Assembly: GCA_963668495.1 (NCBI GenBank)
Contig: OY764545.1
Location: forward strand, 434,001 to 498,000
DNA: 64,000 nucleotides
Source of the DNA: Oleispirillum sp963668495
GTDB taxonomy: Bacteria > Pseudomonadota > Alphaproteobacteria > Rhodospirillales > Rhodospirillaceae
Direction of reading: 5' to 3'
Shown piece by piece: positions 25,804 to 34,286 of this stretch. How positions within the stretch are numbered: the first letter of the stretch is position 1; every line of letters begins with the position of its first letter. A program made the position numbers and the translations under genes. The notes beneath the pieces were generated by a model. That model was not told where the DNA came from. It saw only the letters and a list, made by a program, of their open reading frames with translations, and did not search any database.

Positions 25804-26925
25804 TCAACCTGCAACAGCGTCGCTGTTGGCGTCTTGCCACGTTGGGTAGGTAACATATCCACTGGCACTGCCTCCAAACAGAGCATTGCCATCAAATTCC
25901 GCTAAGGGATGTCCGTGCAAAAACCGTTCCGGCAAATCCGGGTTGGCAATAAATGACCGGCCAAATGCAACCACATCAGCAAGACCACTGTTCAGCATGG
26001 CTTCGGCCTTTTCCTTGGAGTAACCTCCGGCTACCATGATGCTGCCTGAAAACGCGGTTCTCAGTGCCTGACGAAATGCAGACGGTGTTTCCGGCGCATC
26101 ATCCCAATCAGCTTCGGCAATATGCACATAAGCCAATCCCATACGATCCAACTCTGCCGCCAATTTCAGAATGGTTGCTGGCGCGTCCGGGTCATCCATG
26201 CCGCGCTGGGTAATAAACGGAGAAAACCGCATCCCCGTGCGTGCCGCGCCCATTACCGAGGCAACGGCCTCAACCACTTCCACAGCAAAGCGCATGCGAT
26301 TTTCATCGCTGCCACCGTACTGATCATGCCGATGATTAGATGTTGCCCGCAGGAAGGAATCGATCAGATACCCATTGGCAGCATGTATTTCCACGCCATC
26401 AAAACCGGCGGCCTTGGCATTTTGGGCTGCCCGACCATAATCATCCACCACCTTGGCGACCTCATCCGTCGTTAAGGCGCGTGGGGTTGGGCAATCCACC
26501 ATTTCACCCTGCCCGGTTTTCGGATCGACAACCCAAACCTGCGCATTCGGCGCAAGGGCAGACGGCGCGACCGGCACTCCATCCGCATGAAAACTTGCGT
26601 GACTCATGCGCCCGACATGCCAAAGCTGAAGGAAGATACGCCCACCTGCGGCATGAACAGCATCGGTCACCTGCTGCCACCCGGTAATCTGGGCCGCACT
26701 ATGAATTCCCGGCGTAAAGGAATAGCCCTGCCCCTGTGGCGATATCTGCGTGGCTTCGGTGATTATGACCCCTGCAGCCGCACGCTGGGCATAATACGTT
26801 GCCATCATAGCATTCGGCACATTCCCCGGTTGATCCGTACGTGACCGGGTCATCGGAGCCATGGCAACAGCATTTGGTAAAGAGATTGCCCCCAATTGGC
26901 GGGGCCGAAAAAGTTGAGACATCAT
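25804..26925 (-). CDS. Old yellow enzyme family alkene reductase (NemA-like)
   Basis: 373 aa, FMN-dependent. The family's early motif is APMTRSR (residues about 23-29). The substrate-binding pair is in EIHAANGYLIDSFLR (His and Asn), and the FMN/phosphate region is AGGYSKEKAEAML and GRSFIANPDLP. It reduces C=C bonds in activated alkenes, and some members reduce nitrate esters. Two adjacent Met codons can start it; the second is three bases downstream. Middle gene of the redox operon. Confidence 0.93.
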   Translation of the reverse strand: MMSQLFRPRQLGAISLPNAVAMAPMTRSRTDQPGNVPNAMMATYYAQRAAAGVIITEATQISPQGQGYSFTPGIHSAAQITGWQQVTDAVHAAGGRIFLQLWHVGRMSHASFHADGVPVAPSALAPNAQVWVVDPKTGQGEMVDCPTPRALTTDEVAKVVDDYGRAAQNAKAAGFDGVEIHAANGYLIDSFLRATSNHRHDQYGGSDENRMRFAVEVVEAVASVMGAARTGMRFSPFITQRGMDDPDAPATILKLAAELDRMGLAYVHIAEADWDDAPETPSAFRQALRTAFSGSIMVAGGYSKEKAEAMLNSGLADVVAFGRSFIANPDLPERFLHGHPLAEFDGNALFGGSASGYVTYPTWQDANSDAVAG

Positions 26926-26962
26926 TGTGACGTTCCCTTCAGCTTTTAAGAAAGATTTGGCA

Positions 26963-27634
26963 TCAGGCGATCAAGGCCCCGCCATCAACATCAAGAACGG
27001 CCCCGGTCATAGACGGAACATCAATGGCCAATATGTAGGCCGCGGCCACGTCTTCCGGCTCTGCGACACGTCCAGCAGGCAATCGCCCCGCCCCCGCAAT
27101 AAACATGTCTTGCCGTGCCGAAACTTCCAATCCGTCATAGGCTTCGGTTCTGGTCAAACCGGGACTAACAACATTGACCCGCAAAGGCGCCAGTTCCTGC
27201 GCCAATAGTTTGGCTGAAGCCTCCAACGCGGCATTCATGGCAGTTTTAACAAAGGTGCCTGCCGTCACCCGACGTGAAAGGAAGCCACTGGTCAAAGTAA
27301 TGGTTCCGCCCGGTTTCAAGCTTTGTGCGGCTGCCCGAGCCACAACAATCGACCCCCAGAATTTTGCATCAAAGGCCTGACGTGCCGTTGATAAATCCAC
27401 CGCACACACACCACCACTCGGCGCAGAGGAACCCGCAGTTACCACCACATGATCCACCGGACCCAAATTCTGAAACCACTGTGCGGTTGCAGTTTCATCA
27501 GTCATGTCAAACCCATTGCGACGACTGACAGCCACGACCGATCCAGGGCGGCGGCGCAGTATATCTGCAACCGCACGCCCAATGCCGGAGGTTCCCCCTA
27601 TCACGACGGAAACGGTTTCCTCGGTAAACGGCAT
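26963..27634 (-). CDS. Noncanonical SDR lacking the YxxxK motif
   Basis: 223 aa. The glycine motif GGTSGIGRA and the ending VDGGALIA identify an SDR, and LTSGFLSRR holds the active-site serine position. The usual catalytic Tyr and Lys are not there. The corresponding helix reads FVKTAMNAALEAS, with Phe for Tyr and Asn for Lys, as in a described subgroup of short SDRs. It may use another mechanism or bind ligand only. First gene of the operon with the old yellow enzyme (37-base gap), 105 bases from the divergent LysR gene. Confidence 0.85.
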   Translation of the reverse strand: MPFTEETVSVVIGGTSGIGRAVADILRRRPGSVVAVSRRNGFDMTDETATAQWFQNLGPVDHVVVTAGSSAPSGGVCAVDLSTARQAFDAKFWGSIVVARAAAQSLKPGGTITLTSGFLSRRVTAGTFVKTAMNAALEASAKLLAQELAPLRVNVVSPGLTRTEAYDGLEVSARQDMFIAGAGRLPAGRVAEPEDVAAAYILAIDVPSMTGAVLDVDGGALIA

Positions 27635-27722
27635 TTTGTTCTCCTTCCTTCTGGTGTCCGCTCATCCTTGAACCTAACCTCTGCCCTTTCCGCTGAGAAT
27701 TGACTGGAATCCGATAAGATTA

Positions 27723-27737
27723 TTCGGCAATATCGAA
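27723..27737. promoter_or_regulatory. Candidate LysR box (T-N11-A)
   Basis: TTCG-N7-CGAA contains the T-N11-A core (TCG...CGA) typical of LysR-family operators. It lies in the 105-base gap between lysR and the redox operon, ending two bases before the lysR ATG. A near-palindrome CCGATAAGATTATTCGG (27711-27727) overlaps it. Autoregulation and divergent control are the usual arrangement. Confidence 0.5.
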
Positions 27738-27739
27738 CA

Positions 27740-28642
27740 ATGGATACATTGGACGCTTTGGCCTTTTTTATTCGTATTGTGGAAAAGCAAGGGGTTGCCG
27801 CAGCCGGACGGGATTTTGGTTTATCTCCTGCGACGGCATCAGAGCGACTTGCCGCGCTGGAAGCTCGCTATGGCGCGACTTTGCTGAACCGCACCACCCG
27901 CTCCATCAGCCTGACTGATGCAGGGCGCACCCTGCTGGACGGGGCACGAAGCTTGGTCAGCGATGCACAAGACCTGAAAGATCGCATCCACACAGGGAAC
28001 GAACGCTTATCCGGCACAATTCGCCTTAGTGCCCCTCATGATTTGGGGGAACACACCATCGCGCCACTACTAGATAGCTTCATGGCGCTGCACCCGCATA
28101 TCCGGGTCGAACTGTTATTGAGTGATAGCTATATGGATATTGCCGGACAAGGGCTGGACATGGCGTTCCGGCATGGCGCACTCAAAGATAGCTCTTTAAT
28201 GGTCAGGAAACTCGGCGACAATCGCCGGGTGATCTGCGCAGCCCCAGCCTACCTAAATGCACACGGCACCCCCAAGCATCCCGACGACCTGATCCACCAT
28301 AACTGCCTGATTATGCAGTTTGGACAAATTATTGATCGAGAATGGTCTTTTTTGATCGATGGTCATCGTTGCGACATTGCCGTTTCAGGCAACCGCAATG
28401 CCAACAGCGGCGCTTTGGTCCGGCGTTGGTGCCTAGACGGGCACGGTATTGCCCTGAAATCCATTTGGGATGTCTGGGCCGATCTTAAGGCCGGACGATT
28501 GATTGAAATATTGGGCGCGTATGCCCCAACCAACAACGCTTCCCTGCAAATCGTCTATCCCAAAGGCAGTCGTACAGTCAAACGCATCCAAAGCCTCATG
28601 GACTTTCTGAACAAGCACCTTCCTCGACCTCCTTCAATCTAA
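27740..28642 (+). CDS. LysR-family transcriptional regulator
   Basis: 300 aa. The N-terminal winged HTH is clear (FFIRIVEKQGVAAAGRDFGL, then SPATASERLAALEARYG, LLNRTTR). The rest is the LysR substrate-binding domain. Its closest general look is the AaeR/DmlR-like group (HPHIRVELLLSDSYMDI; GLDMAFRHG). It is transcribed away from the SDR-OYE-MDR operon and very probably controls it in response to an electrophile. No Shine-Dalgarno precedes the ATG. Confidence 0.9.
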   Translation: MDTLDALAFFIRIVEKQGVAAAGRDFGLSPATASERLAALEARYGATLLNRTTRSISLTDAGRTLLDGARSLVSDAQDLKDRIHTGNERLSGTIRLSAPHDLGEHTIAPLLDSFMALHPHIRVELLLSDSYMDIAGQGLDMAFRHGALKDSSLMVRKLGDNRRVICAAPAYLNAHGTPKHPDDLIHHNCLIMQFGQIIDREWSFLIDGHRCDIAVSGNRNANSGALVRRWCLDGHGIALKSIWDVWADLKAGRLIEILGAYAPTNNASLQIVYPKGSRTVKRIQSLMDFLNKHLPRPPSI

Positions 28643-28704
28643 GAAAGAGGTCATGTGAGGGGAACAATTGGCCCGGAGCACGCCGAGCCTGAATGATGCC
28701 AAAA

Positions 28705-29889
28705 TCAGTACGTGATGGTTACGGCACTGGATGCAGCCATGGCCTTGGCCTTGGCGTCTTCAACCGTATCGCTCAAGGCAACGGCAACACCCAAACGACG
28801 GCGACCATTACAACTGCCCTTGCCGAACAACAGCACTTTGGTGTCCGGTTGGGCCAAAGCCTGTTCCAGCCCGCTAAATGCAGGAGCATCAGACGTACCA
28901 TTGGATAAAATCACACTGGACGCAGCCGGCGCATACTGGCGGATCGCCGGAATTGGCAGGCCAAGAATAGCCCGGACATGCAAGGCAAACTCGCTCATAT
29001 CCTGTGACAAGGTTGTCACCAGTCCCGTATCATGGGGACGCGGGGATACTTCACTGAAATAAACCTCATCCCCCTTGATAAACAACTCCACCCCAAACAG
29101 CCCATTGCCGCCCAAGGATTCCGTGATGGTGTGCCCCATGGCTTGCGCCTTATTCAGAACACCTGCATCCATCATTTGCGGCTGCCAAGATTCCCGGTAG
29201 TCACCATCTTCCTGACGATGCCCGATCGGAGCACAGAAGCTGGTCGCCCCATTGTGGCGTACGGTCAGCAAAGTGATCTCGTAATCGAAAGGCACGAATC
29301 CTTCCACAATCACCCGCCCGGCCCCGGCACGACCACCGGACTGGGAATAGTCCCATGCAGCGGCAATATCCTCAGCCGTGCGGATAACGCTTTGCCCTTT
29401 ACCGGAAGAACTCATCACAGGCTTGACCACACACGGCAGGCCGATGGTTTCCACGGCCGCGCGGAAATCTTCTTCCGTATCGGCAAAAACATAAGGGGAC
29501 GTTTTCAGGCCCAGTTCCTCTGCTGCCAAACGGCGGATGCCTTCCCGGTCCATGGTCAAACGCGTCGCCCGTGCCGTTGGCACAACGGTCATGCCTTCGG
29601 CTTCCAATTCGACCAATGTCTCGGTTGCAATGGCTTCAACTTCGGGAACGATGAAATCCGGTTGCTCTTTTGTAATGACGTCACGCAAAGCCACGCCATC
29701 CAACATGGACACCACGTAACTGCGATGGGCAACCTGCATCGCCGGACTATCGGCATAGGAATCCACCACGATGGTTTCGACCCCAAGACGCTGGGCCTCA
29801 ATCACCACTTCCTTACCCAGTTCACCACCGCCCAACAGCATGATCTTTTTCGCAGACGCAGTTTTTGCCGTGCCCAAAGTCGCCATCAT
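28705..29889 (-). CDS. purT: Formate-dependent GAR transformylase PurT
   Basis: About 394 aa from the ATG at 29889 (MMATLGTAKT), matching the E. coli PurT N-terminus; seven extra codons upstream are open. ATP-grasp enzyme: LLGGGELGKEV, the conserved VKPVMSSSGKGQSVIR, and SEVSPRPHDTGLVT. It adds formyl to glycinamide ribonucleotide from formate and ATP in purine synthesis, an alternative to folate-dependent PurN. A palindrome cluster lies upstream. Single gene, convergent with lysR. Confidence 0.95.
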   Translation of the reverse strand: MMATLGTAKTASAKKIMLLGGGELGKEVVIEAQRLGVETIVVDSYADSPAMQVAHRSYVVSMLDGVALRDVITKEQPDFIVPEVEAIATETLVELEAEGMTVVPTARATRLTMDREGIRRLAAEELGLKTSPYVFADTEEDFRAAVETIGLPCVVKPVMSSSGKGQSVIRTAEDIAAAWDYSQSGGRAGAGRVIVEGFVPFDYEITLLTVRHNGATSFCAPIGHRQEDGDYRESWQPQMMDAGVLNKAQAMGHTITESLGGNGLFGVELFIKGDEVYFSEVSPRPHDTGLVTTLSQDMSEFALHVRAILGLPIPAIRQYAPAASSVILSNGTSDAPAFSGLEQALAQPDTKVLLFGKGSCNGRRRLGVAVALSDTVEDAKAKAMAASSAVTITY

Positions 29890-29926
29890 CCAAAGCCCCT
29901 GTTTGCGCATCGTTCGTTTCGACGCA

Positions 29927-29970
29927 GAAAATCATTTTCGGTGCGCGCACCATAACGGCAATCGCCGTTA
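29927..29970. promoter_or_regulatory. Three adjacent palindromes upstream of purT
   Basis: In 44 bases there are GAAAATCATTTTC (29927-29939, one central mismatch), GTGCGCGCAC (29941-29950, perfect) and TAACGGC-AATC-GCCGTTA (29953-29970, perfect 7-bp stem). They lie between the response-regulator stop and the purT start. They may be operators for purT or a hairpin for the regulator transcript. No T tract is present. Confidence 0.4.
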
Positions 29971-29990
29971 CAGGCAACGCGGCATAATGG

Positions 29991-30962
29991 CTATTTCGGA
30001 AGGGTTGTCGTCAAAACATGACCGATCAGTTCCGACTGTCTGGACACCTGTAATTTGGACAATATGCGCTTCAAATACGTCCGGGCTGACGATTCGGTAA
30101 TATCCATATGGGAACTGGCTTCTTTGACCGTGTCCCCCTGCACCAGACAGGCAACCAGTTTGGCTTCGGCCTCCGTTAAGCCCAACAAATCCTTGATAAT
30201 GGCAGCGGTCGGCAATGGCCTGCGGGAAACTTCCGTCACAAACAGCATTGCTCCATCCCCCTCATCCAACGGTGCAATAATCAGGTGCAGGCGTTCCCCG
30301 ACATCATCATCAGATAGGCTAATCCCGCGGGTTTCCGTCGCATCTCGGCGCGCAATTTTTTCAATCACATTCAACAGCAGGGCCGAGGTCTCAGGACTTT
30401 TCGTCCGCAGCTGCCCGCTATGCGCCATTTGCAGCAAAGAACTGATCGTCAGCACCGATGTTGCCGCACTATTCATATAGCGAACGCGACCATTTGCATC
30501 CGTCACCAGTATCCCGGTGTTTAAGCGGTCCAGCAGCATGGTTTCGATGCCACCACGAGAATCGGACATGGCTCGCCCTGCATTGACCGCATCACAAATT
30601 CCGGCTTTCAAGACATCCGCATCGCACGGCTTGGTATAGAATCGATAGACCCGCACCGCATTAATCAGGGCTTCTGCCAATTGCAGATCATTGGTACCGG
30701 TCAGAACAATGCACTGGGTGCGTGGATGGTCACGATTGACGACCTTCAACAGGTCAAGGCCGGACATACCGGGCATGCTGATGTCGGTTATCATGACGTC
30801 AAAGTCACTATTGCCTAGCTTTTGCAGGGCATCCGCAGCCGATGTGACAAATTCCATGTCCCACAACCCCAGCATGGCGACATAGTTCCGCCGCAGCCCC
30901 ATCAGAACTTTTGGCTCATCATCTACAAATAATATTTTATGCTTATCAGTGACTTGCGGCAT
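29991..30962 (-). CDS. Response regulator with receiver, PAS-like and LuxR-type HTH domains
   Basis: 323 aa. The receiver domain has the acidic pair (ILFVDDEPKV), phospho-Asp in VMITDISMPGMSG, and Thr/Lys (VLTGTND, YTKPC). A PAS-like segment at about 140-235 (LNTGILVTDANGRVRYMNSAA) is unusual between a receiver and an HTH. The C-terminal LuxR-type HTH is LTEAEAKLVACLVQGDTVKE...SSARTYLKRILSKL. It is divergent from a gene for a solute-binding protein and a histidine kinase, its likely partners. It probably activates from sites in the intergenic inverted repeat. Confidence 0.88.
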   Translation of the reverse strand: MPQVTDKHKILFVDDEPKVLMGLRRNYVAMLGLWDMEFVTSAADALQKLGNSDFDVMITDISMPGMSGLDLLKVVNRDHPRTQCIVLTGTNDLQLAEALINAVRVYRFYTKPCDADVLKAGICDAVNAGRAMSDSRGGIETMLLDRLNTGILVTDANGRVRYMNSAATSVLTISSLLQMAHSGQLRTKSPETSALLLNVIEKIARRDATETRGISLSDDDVGERLHLIIAPLDEGDGAMLFVTEVSRRPLPTAAIIKDLLGLTEAEAKLVACLVQGDTVKEASSHMDITESSARTYLKRILSKLQVSRQSELIGHVLTTTLPK

Positions 30963-31045
30963 TTTCTATGAAAAATCCAATTTTATAGCCTCACTGTCCC
31001 CAAATGGGGATATTCGAAAATACTACCACGACCTATTCTGATCCT

Positions 31046-31114
31046 ACAGTTGAGGCGGTTGGAAAAAAACAAAAGCGAAAGACCCGCACGATGTCTCGAC
31101 ACCGCCTCAACTGT
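31046..31114. promoter_or_regulatory. Perfect 14-bp inverted repeat with 41-base spacer
   Basis: ACAGTTGAGGCGGT (31046-31059) and its exact reverse complement ACCGCCTCAACTGT (31101-31114) flank 41 bases in the gap between the divergent response regulator and the binding protein. The centres are 55 bases apart, about five helical turns, suggesting paired operator sites on one DNA face. A hairpin in the RNA leader is another possibility. Confidence 0.65.
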
Positions 31115-31149
31115 GGAACCGACCGAACAAACAAGGACGGGGTAAAAAA

Positions 31150-32349
31150 ATGATCCGAACCATTGTAACCGCGATTGCTGCAATTTGCAGCTTGCACATA
31201 ACAACTTCAGTGGCTCCGGCAATTGCCGAAACGCAATCGGAGCCACTGATTATCGGTTTGGATGCGGACCTAAGCGGAGGCTCAGCCAAAGCCGGAGAAG
31301 CCATTCGGCGCGGGATGGAAATTGCCATTGATGAAATCAATGCGGGCGGCGGCGTTCTGGGCCGTCCGCTGGTTATTGAGGCGAAAGACCACCGTGGCAA
31401 CCCGGCACGGGGCGCGGACAATCTGTCCGAGTTTGCTGAGGACCCCAACGTCGTCGCCGTTATGGGGGGCTTACACACCCCAGTGGTGATGCACGAACTG
31501 CCCCTGATCCATGAAAAGAAAATCCCGTTTTTGGTTCCTTGGGCCGCGGGCACATCAATCATCACCAATGGCTACACACCCAATTACATATTCCGCGTGT
31601 CGGTCCGTGATCAATACGCCGGGGGATATCTGGTGGACTATGCGGTCAAGCAAGGATATCGCCGCATTGCATTGGCATTGGAAAAAACCGGATGGGGCCG
31701 CTCCAACGAAAAGGCATTAACCTTTGCTTTGGCACGATCAAACTTAAGCCCGGTTGCCGTCACATGGTTCCACTGGGGAGACTCAGACGACCAGTCGGTT
31801 CTTGAAGACATTTTGGCAGCAAACGCTGACGCCATCTTATTGGTAGGGAATGCGCCAGAGGGCCTTAAAATTGCAGAGGAAATGGCTGCTTTGCCGGAAC
31901 AGCAACGCATACCCATTATCTCCCATTGGGGCATCACTGGCGGCAATTTCTTCGAACAGGCCAAAAACGACCTTAGTAAAATTGACCTGACATTCCTGCA
32001 AACCTATTCGTTTTTCCATCCGGGAAACCCGATCATTGCCCGGCGGGTTTTAAAAGCCTACGCCCTCAAGTACGGTGTCCCAGAAAAACCGGAAAGCATT
32101 TTTGCCCCTGCCGGAACGGCTCATGCCTATGATCTGGTCCATTTGCTGGGAATGGCAATCCGAGAAGCCGGGTCAACAGACCGTCAACGGGTGCGCAATG
32201 CTCTGCAGAAGGTGCAGGACTACGTCGGATTGGTGCGACGCTACATCCTGCCATTTGATAACAGCAACCAAGACGCTTTGTCTGTCTATGACTATAAAAT
32301 GGCGCGGTACAATCAAGACGGTGCAATTATTCCAATTACGGAGGATTAG
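31150..32349 (+). CDS. Periplasmic binding protein, Leu/Ile/Val (Peripla_BP_6) type
   Basis: 399 aa with a signal peptide (residues 1-25, probable cleavage after IAE or APAIA). Characteristic of the branched-chain amino acid/amide binding fold: LDADLSGGSAKAGEAIRRGM, INAGGGVLGRPLV, then VVAVMGGLHTPVV. Its stop is three bases before the histidine kinase start, so translation is coupled. No ABC permease or ATPase gene is nearby, which argues that the protein serves signalling rather than transport. The ligand is unknown. Confidence 0.9.
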   Translation: MIRTIVTAIAAICSLHITTSVAPAIAETQSEPLIIGLDADLSGGSAKAGEAIRRGMEIAIDEINAGGGVLGRPLVIEAKDHRGNPARGADNLSEFAEDPNVVAVMGGLHTPVVMHELPLIHEKKIPFLVPWAAGTSIITNGYTPNYIFRVSVRDQYAGGYLVDYAVKQGYRRIALALEKTGWGRSNEKALTFALARSNLSPVAVTWFHWGDSDDQSVLEDILAANADAILLVGNAPEGLKIAEEMAALPEQQRIPIISHWGITGGNFFEQAKNDLSKIDLTFLQTYSFFHPGNPIIARRVLKAYALKYGVPEKPESIFAPAGTAHAYDLVHLLGMAIREAGSTDRQRVRNALQKVQDYVGLVRRYILPFDNSNQDALSVYDYKMARYNQDGAIIPITED

Positions 32350-32352
32350 ATC

Positions 32353-34200
32353 ATGCCTCCGCTGCACAGTCTCAACCGCATGTCTTTGACACGATACGCG
32401 GCGGTTCTGGTCATTCCACTGGGGTTGATCCTGCTTGTGACCCTGTGGATCATCGGTCAGAACATACAGAACTCGATCCTGCTTGAGAACGCTCAACGAA
32501 CCGTCCGTGAAAACACGGCAAACCTGACAACCCGCATTGAAGAACGCCTGAACAGCCTGAAGCAATTCAGCCGGGTTGTCGCCCGCAACAGTCTGATTAT
32601 CAACGGCCTGATCGATACAGCAGAGCGCGATAGCTATCTACCCACATTTTTCCGCACGCTTGATTTCCCTGCGGCATCGGGCACGCATATATGGATGGTG
32701 GATTACAAGGGCCGCCGAATTGCCGGGAATACAGCGGGCATTCCCTTACCTCTGGACCTGCATACCATCCCCGCAATCAGCCAGCTTCATATCATGGGCG
32801 ATATGATTGTCAGCGTTACCCCCATTGCCTTTCATGGCTCTGTTGAAGGGGCAATCATCTTTGCCATTGATGACACGTCCTATCCCGAACTGTTTGCTCA
32901 ACAGAACGCAGACCTGTTGTTTGGATTGCGTGATTCCAGTAACGGGCAATGGCTTTATCAAAGTTCAAACCAATTGCAGGCCATCCTTTCTGCCGATAAC
33001 ACGGCGGGGGCCTCTGCATGGACAACGACACAAGCCACACTGCCTGACTTCAACTTAGTCATCGAAGTTGCCCAGTCCCTAAAAGACGAAATGCAATTGC
33101 ATAAAACAGAGGCCATGCTGCATTTTTTGGGCTTGGTTGCATACCTGTTGGTTGCCTCTGGTTTGGTGATGCTAACGGCGCATATTATATCAAGACCCTT
33201 GGTTCGACTGTGCGCCGAGTTGTCTGAAATCACCGCCCTTGGTCAACTGGACCGCCGCCTGAAATTGCAGGGACCGGCAGAGATCACGACCCTTGCCGAA
33301 GCCTTCAACAAGATGTTTGAAAGACTGTCAGACAGCCACACAAACACACAAAGGCTGAATCATGAACTGCGCGAAGCACAGAAACTGGAGGCCGTCGGGC
33401 AACTGGCAGGCGGCATAGCCCATGAGATCAATACTCCGGCACAATACGTTGCCGATAACCTGAAGTTCATTCGCCGAACGCAGGAAGACCTGTTTTCCCT
33501 GCTGGAGAATCTGGCCGCCACTCAAGCAACAAACAGTGCCGACCCAACTGTACAAAAAGTGCAGCACATCCTCGCCAATATGGATCTGGAATTCATGAAA
33601 GAGGAATTGCCCTTGGCCTTGGATGAATCCCTTCAAGGCGTATGTCAGATCAGCAAAATTGTCCGGGCCATGCGCGATTTTGCTTTACCGGGGGCAAAAG
33701 ACAGGCTGTGTGTGGATTTAAACCGTTCACTGGACAGCACGTTAACCGTCACCCGCTCCGTATGGAAAGATCATGCCCGCGTGGCAAAGGATTTTGACGC
33801 CTCCCTGCCCATGATCAAGTGTCTGCCCGGAGAATTGAATCAAGTCTTTCTGAATTTGATTACCAACGCGTCGGAAGCCATCGCTGCCAGTGGTAAAATG
33901 GCTGATACCGGATTAATTCATGTGCAAACCGAACGTCGAGAACGCAACATATGCATCCATATTTCCGACAACGGCATTGGCATGGATGACGCGACCCGTG
34001 CGCACATTTTTGAACCGTTTTTCACCACAAAAGATATCGGGCAGGGGCTTGGACAAGGATTATCCGTGGCCTATGACGTTGTTGTAACCAAGCATGGCGG
34101 CAGCATCACCGTCAACAGCACCCCCAACATTGGCACAACCATTACCGTCACGTTGCCGATTGTCGAAGGCCCAACGGAACTGGGGACAGAGCATGGTTAA
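32353..34200 (+). CDS. Sensor histidine kinase with large periplasmic domain
   Basis: 615 aa. TM1 is at about residues 13-37, a periplasmic Cache-like domain runs to about 245, TM2 is at about 255-275, then a HAMP region (ARPLVRLCAELSEI-like segment) and coiled coil. The H box is GQLAGGIAHEINTPAQYVAD (phospho-His in AHEIN), and N/G boxes follow (NQVFLNLITNASEAI; ISDNGIGMDD; GQGLGQGLSVAYDVV). Co-transcribed with the upstream binding protein and divergent from the response regulator. I infer a three-part system in which the binding protein presents a ligand to the kinase. Confidence 0.92.
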   Translation: MPPLHSLNRMSLTRYAAVLVIPLGLILLVTLWIIGQNIQNSILLENAQRTVRENTANLTTRIEERLNSLKQFSRVVARNSLIINGLIDTAERDSYLPTFFRTLDFPAASGTHIWMVDYKGRRIAGNTAGIPLPLDLHTIPAISQLHIMGDMIVSVTPIAFHGSVEGAIIFAIDDTSYPELFAQQNADLLFGLRDSSNGQWLYQSSNQLQAILSADNTAGASAWTTTQATLPDFNLVIEVAQSLKDEMQLHKTEAMLHFLGLVAYLLVASGLVMLTAHIISRPLVRLCAELSEITALGQLDRRLKLQGPAEITTLAEAFNKMFERLSDSHTNTQRLNHELREAQKLEAVGQLAGGIAHEINTPAQYVADNLKFIRRTQEDLFSLLENLAATQATNSADPTVQKVQHILANMDLEFMKEELPLALDESLQGVCQISKIVRAMRDFALPGAKDRLCVDLNRSLDSTLTVTRSVWKDHARVAKDFDASLPMIKCLPGELNQVFLNLITNASEAIAASGKMADTGLIHVQTERRERNICIHISDNGIGMDDATRAHIFEPFFTTKDIGQGLGQGLSVAYDVVVTKHGGSITVNSTPNIGTTITVTLPIVEGPTELGTEHG

Positions 34201-34286
34201 CAGGTCGGCCTTGTTGCAAGCTGCTCTCACCCCAATATGAAGCAAGACAAGTAGCAAATTTTGCAACATGGACTGGGTTAATCGGC

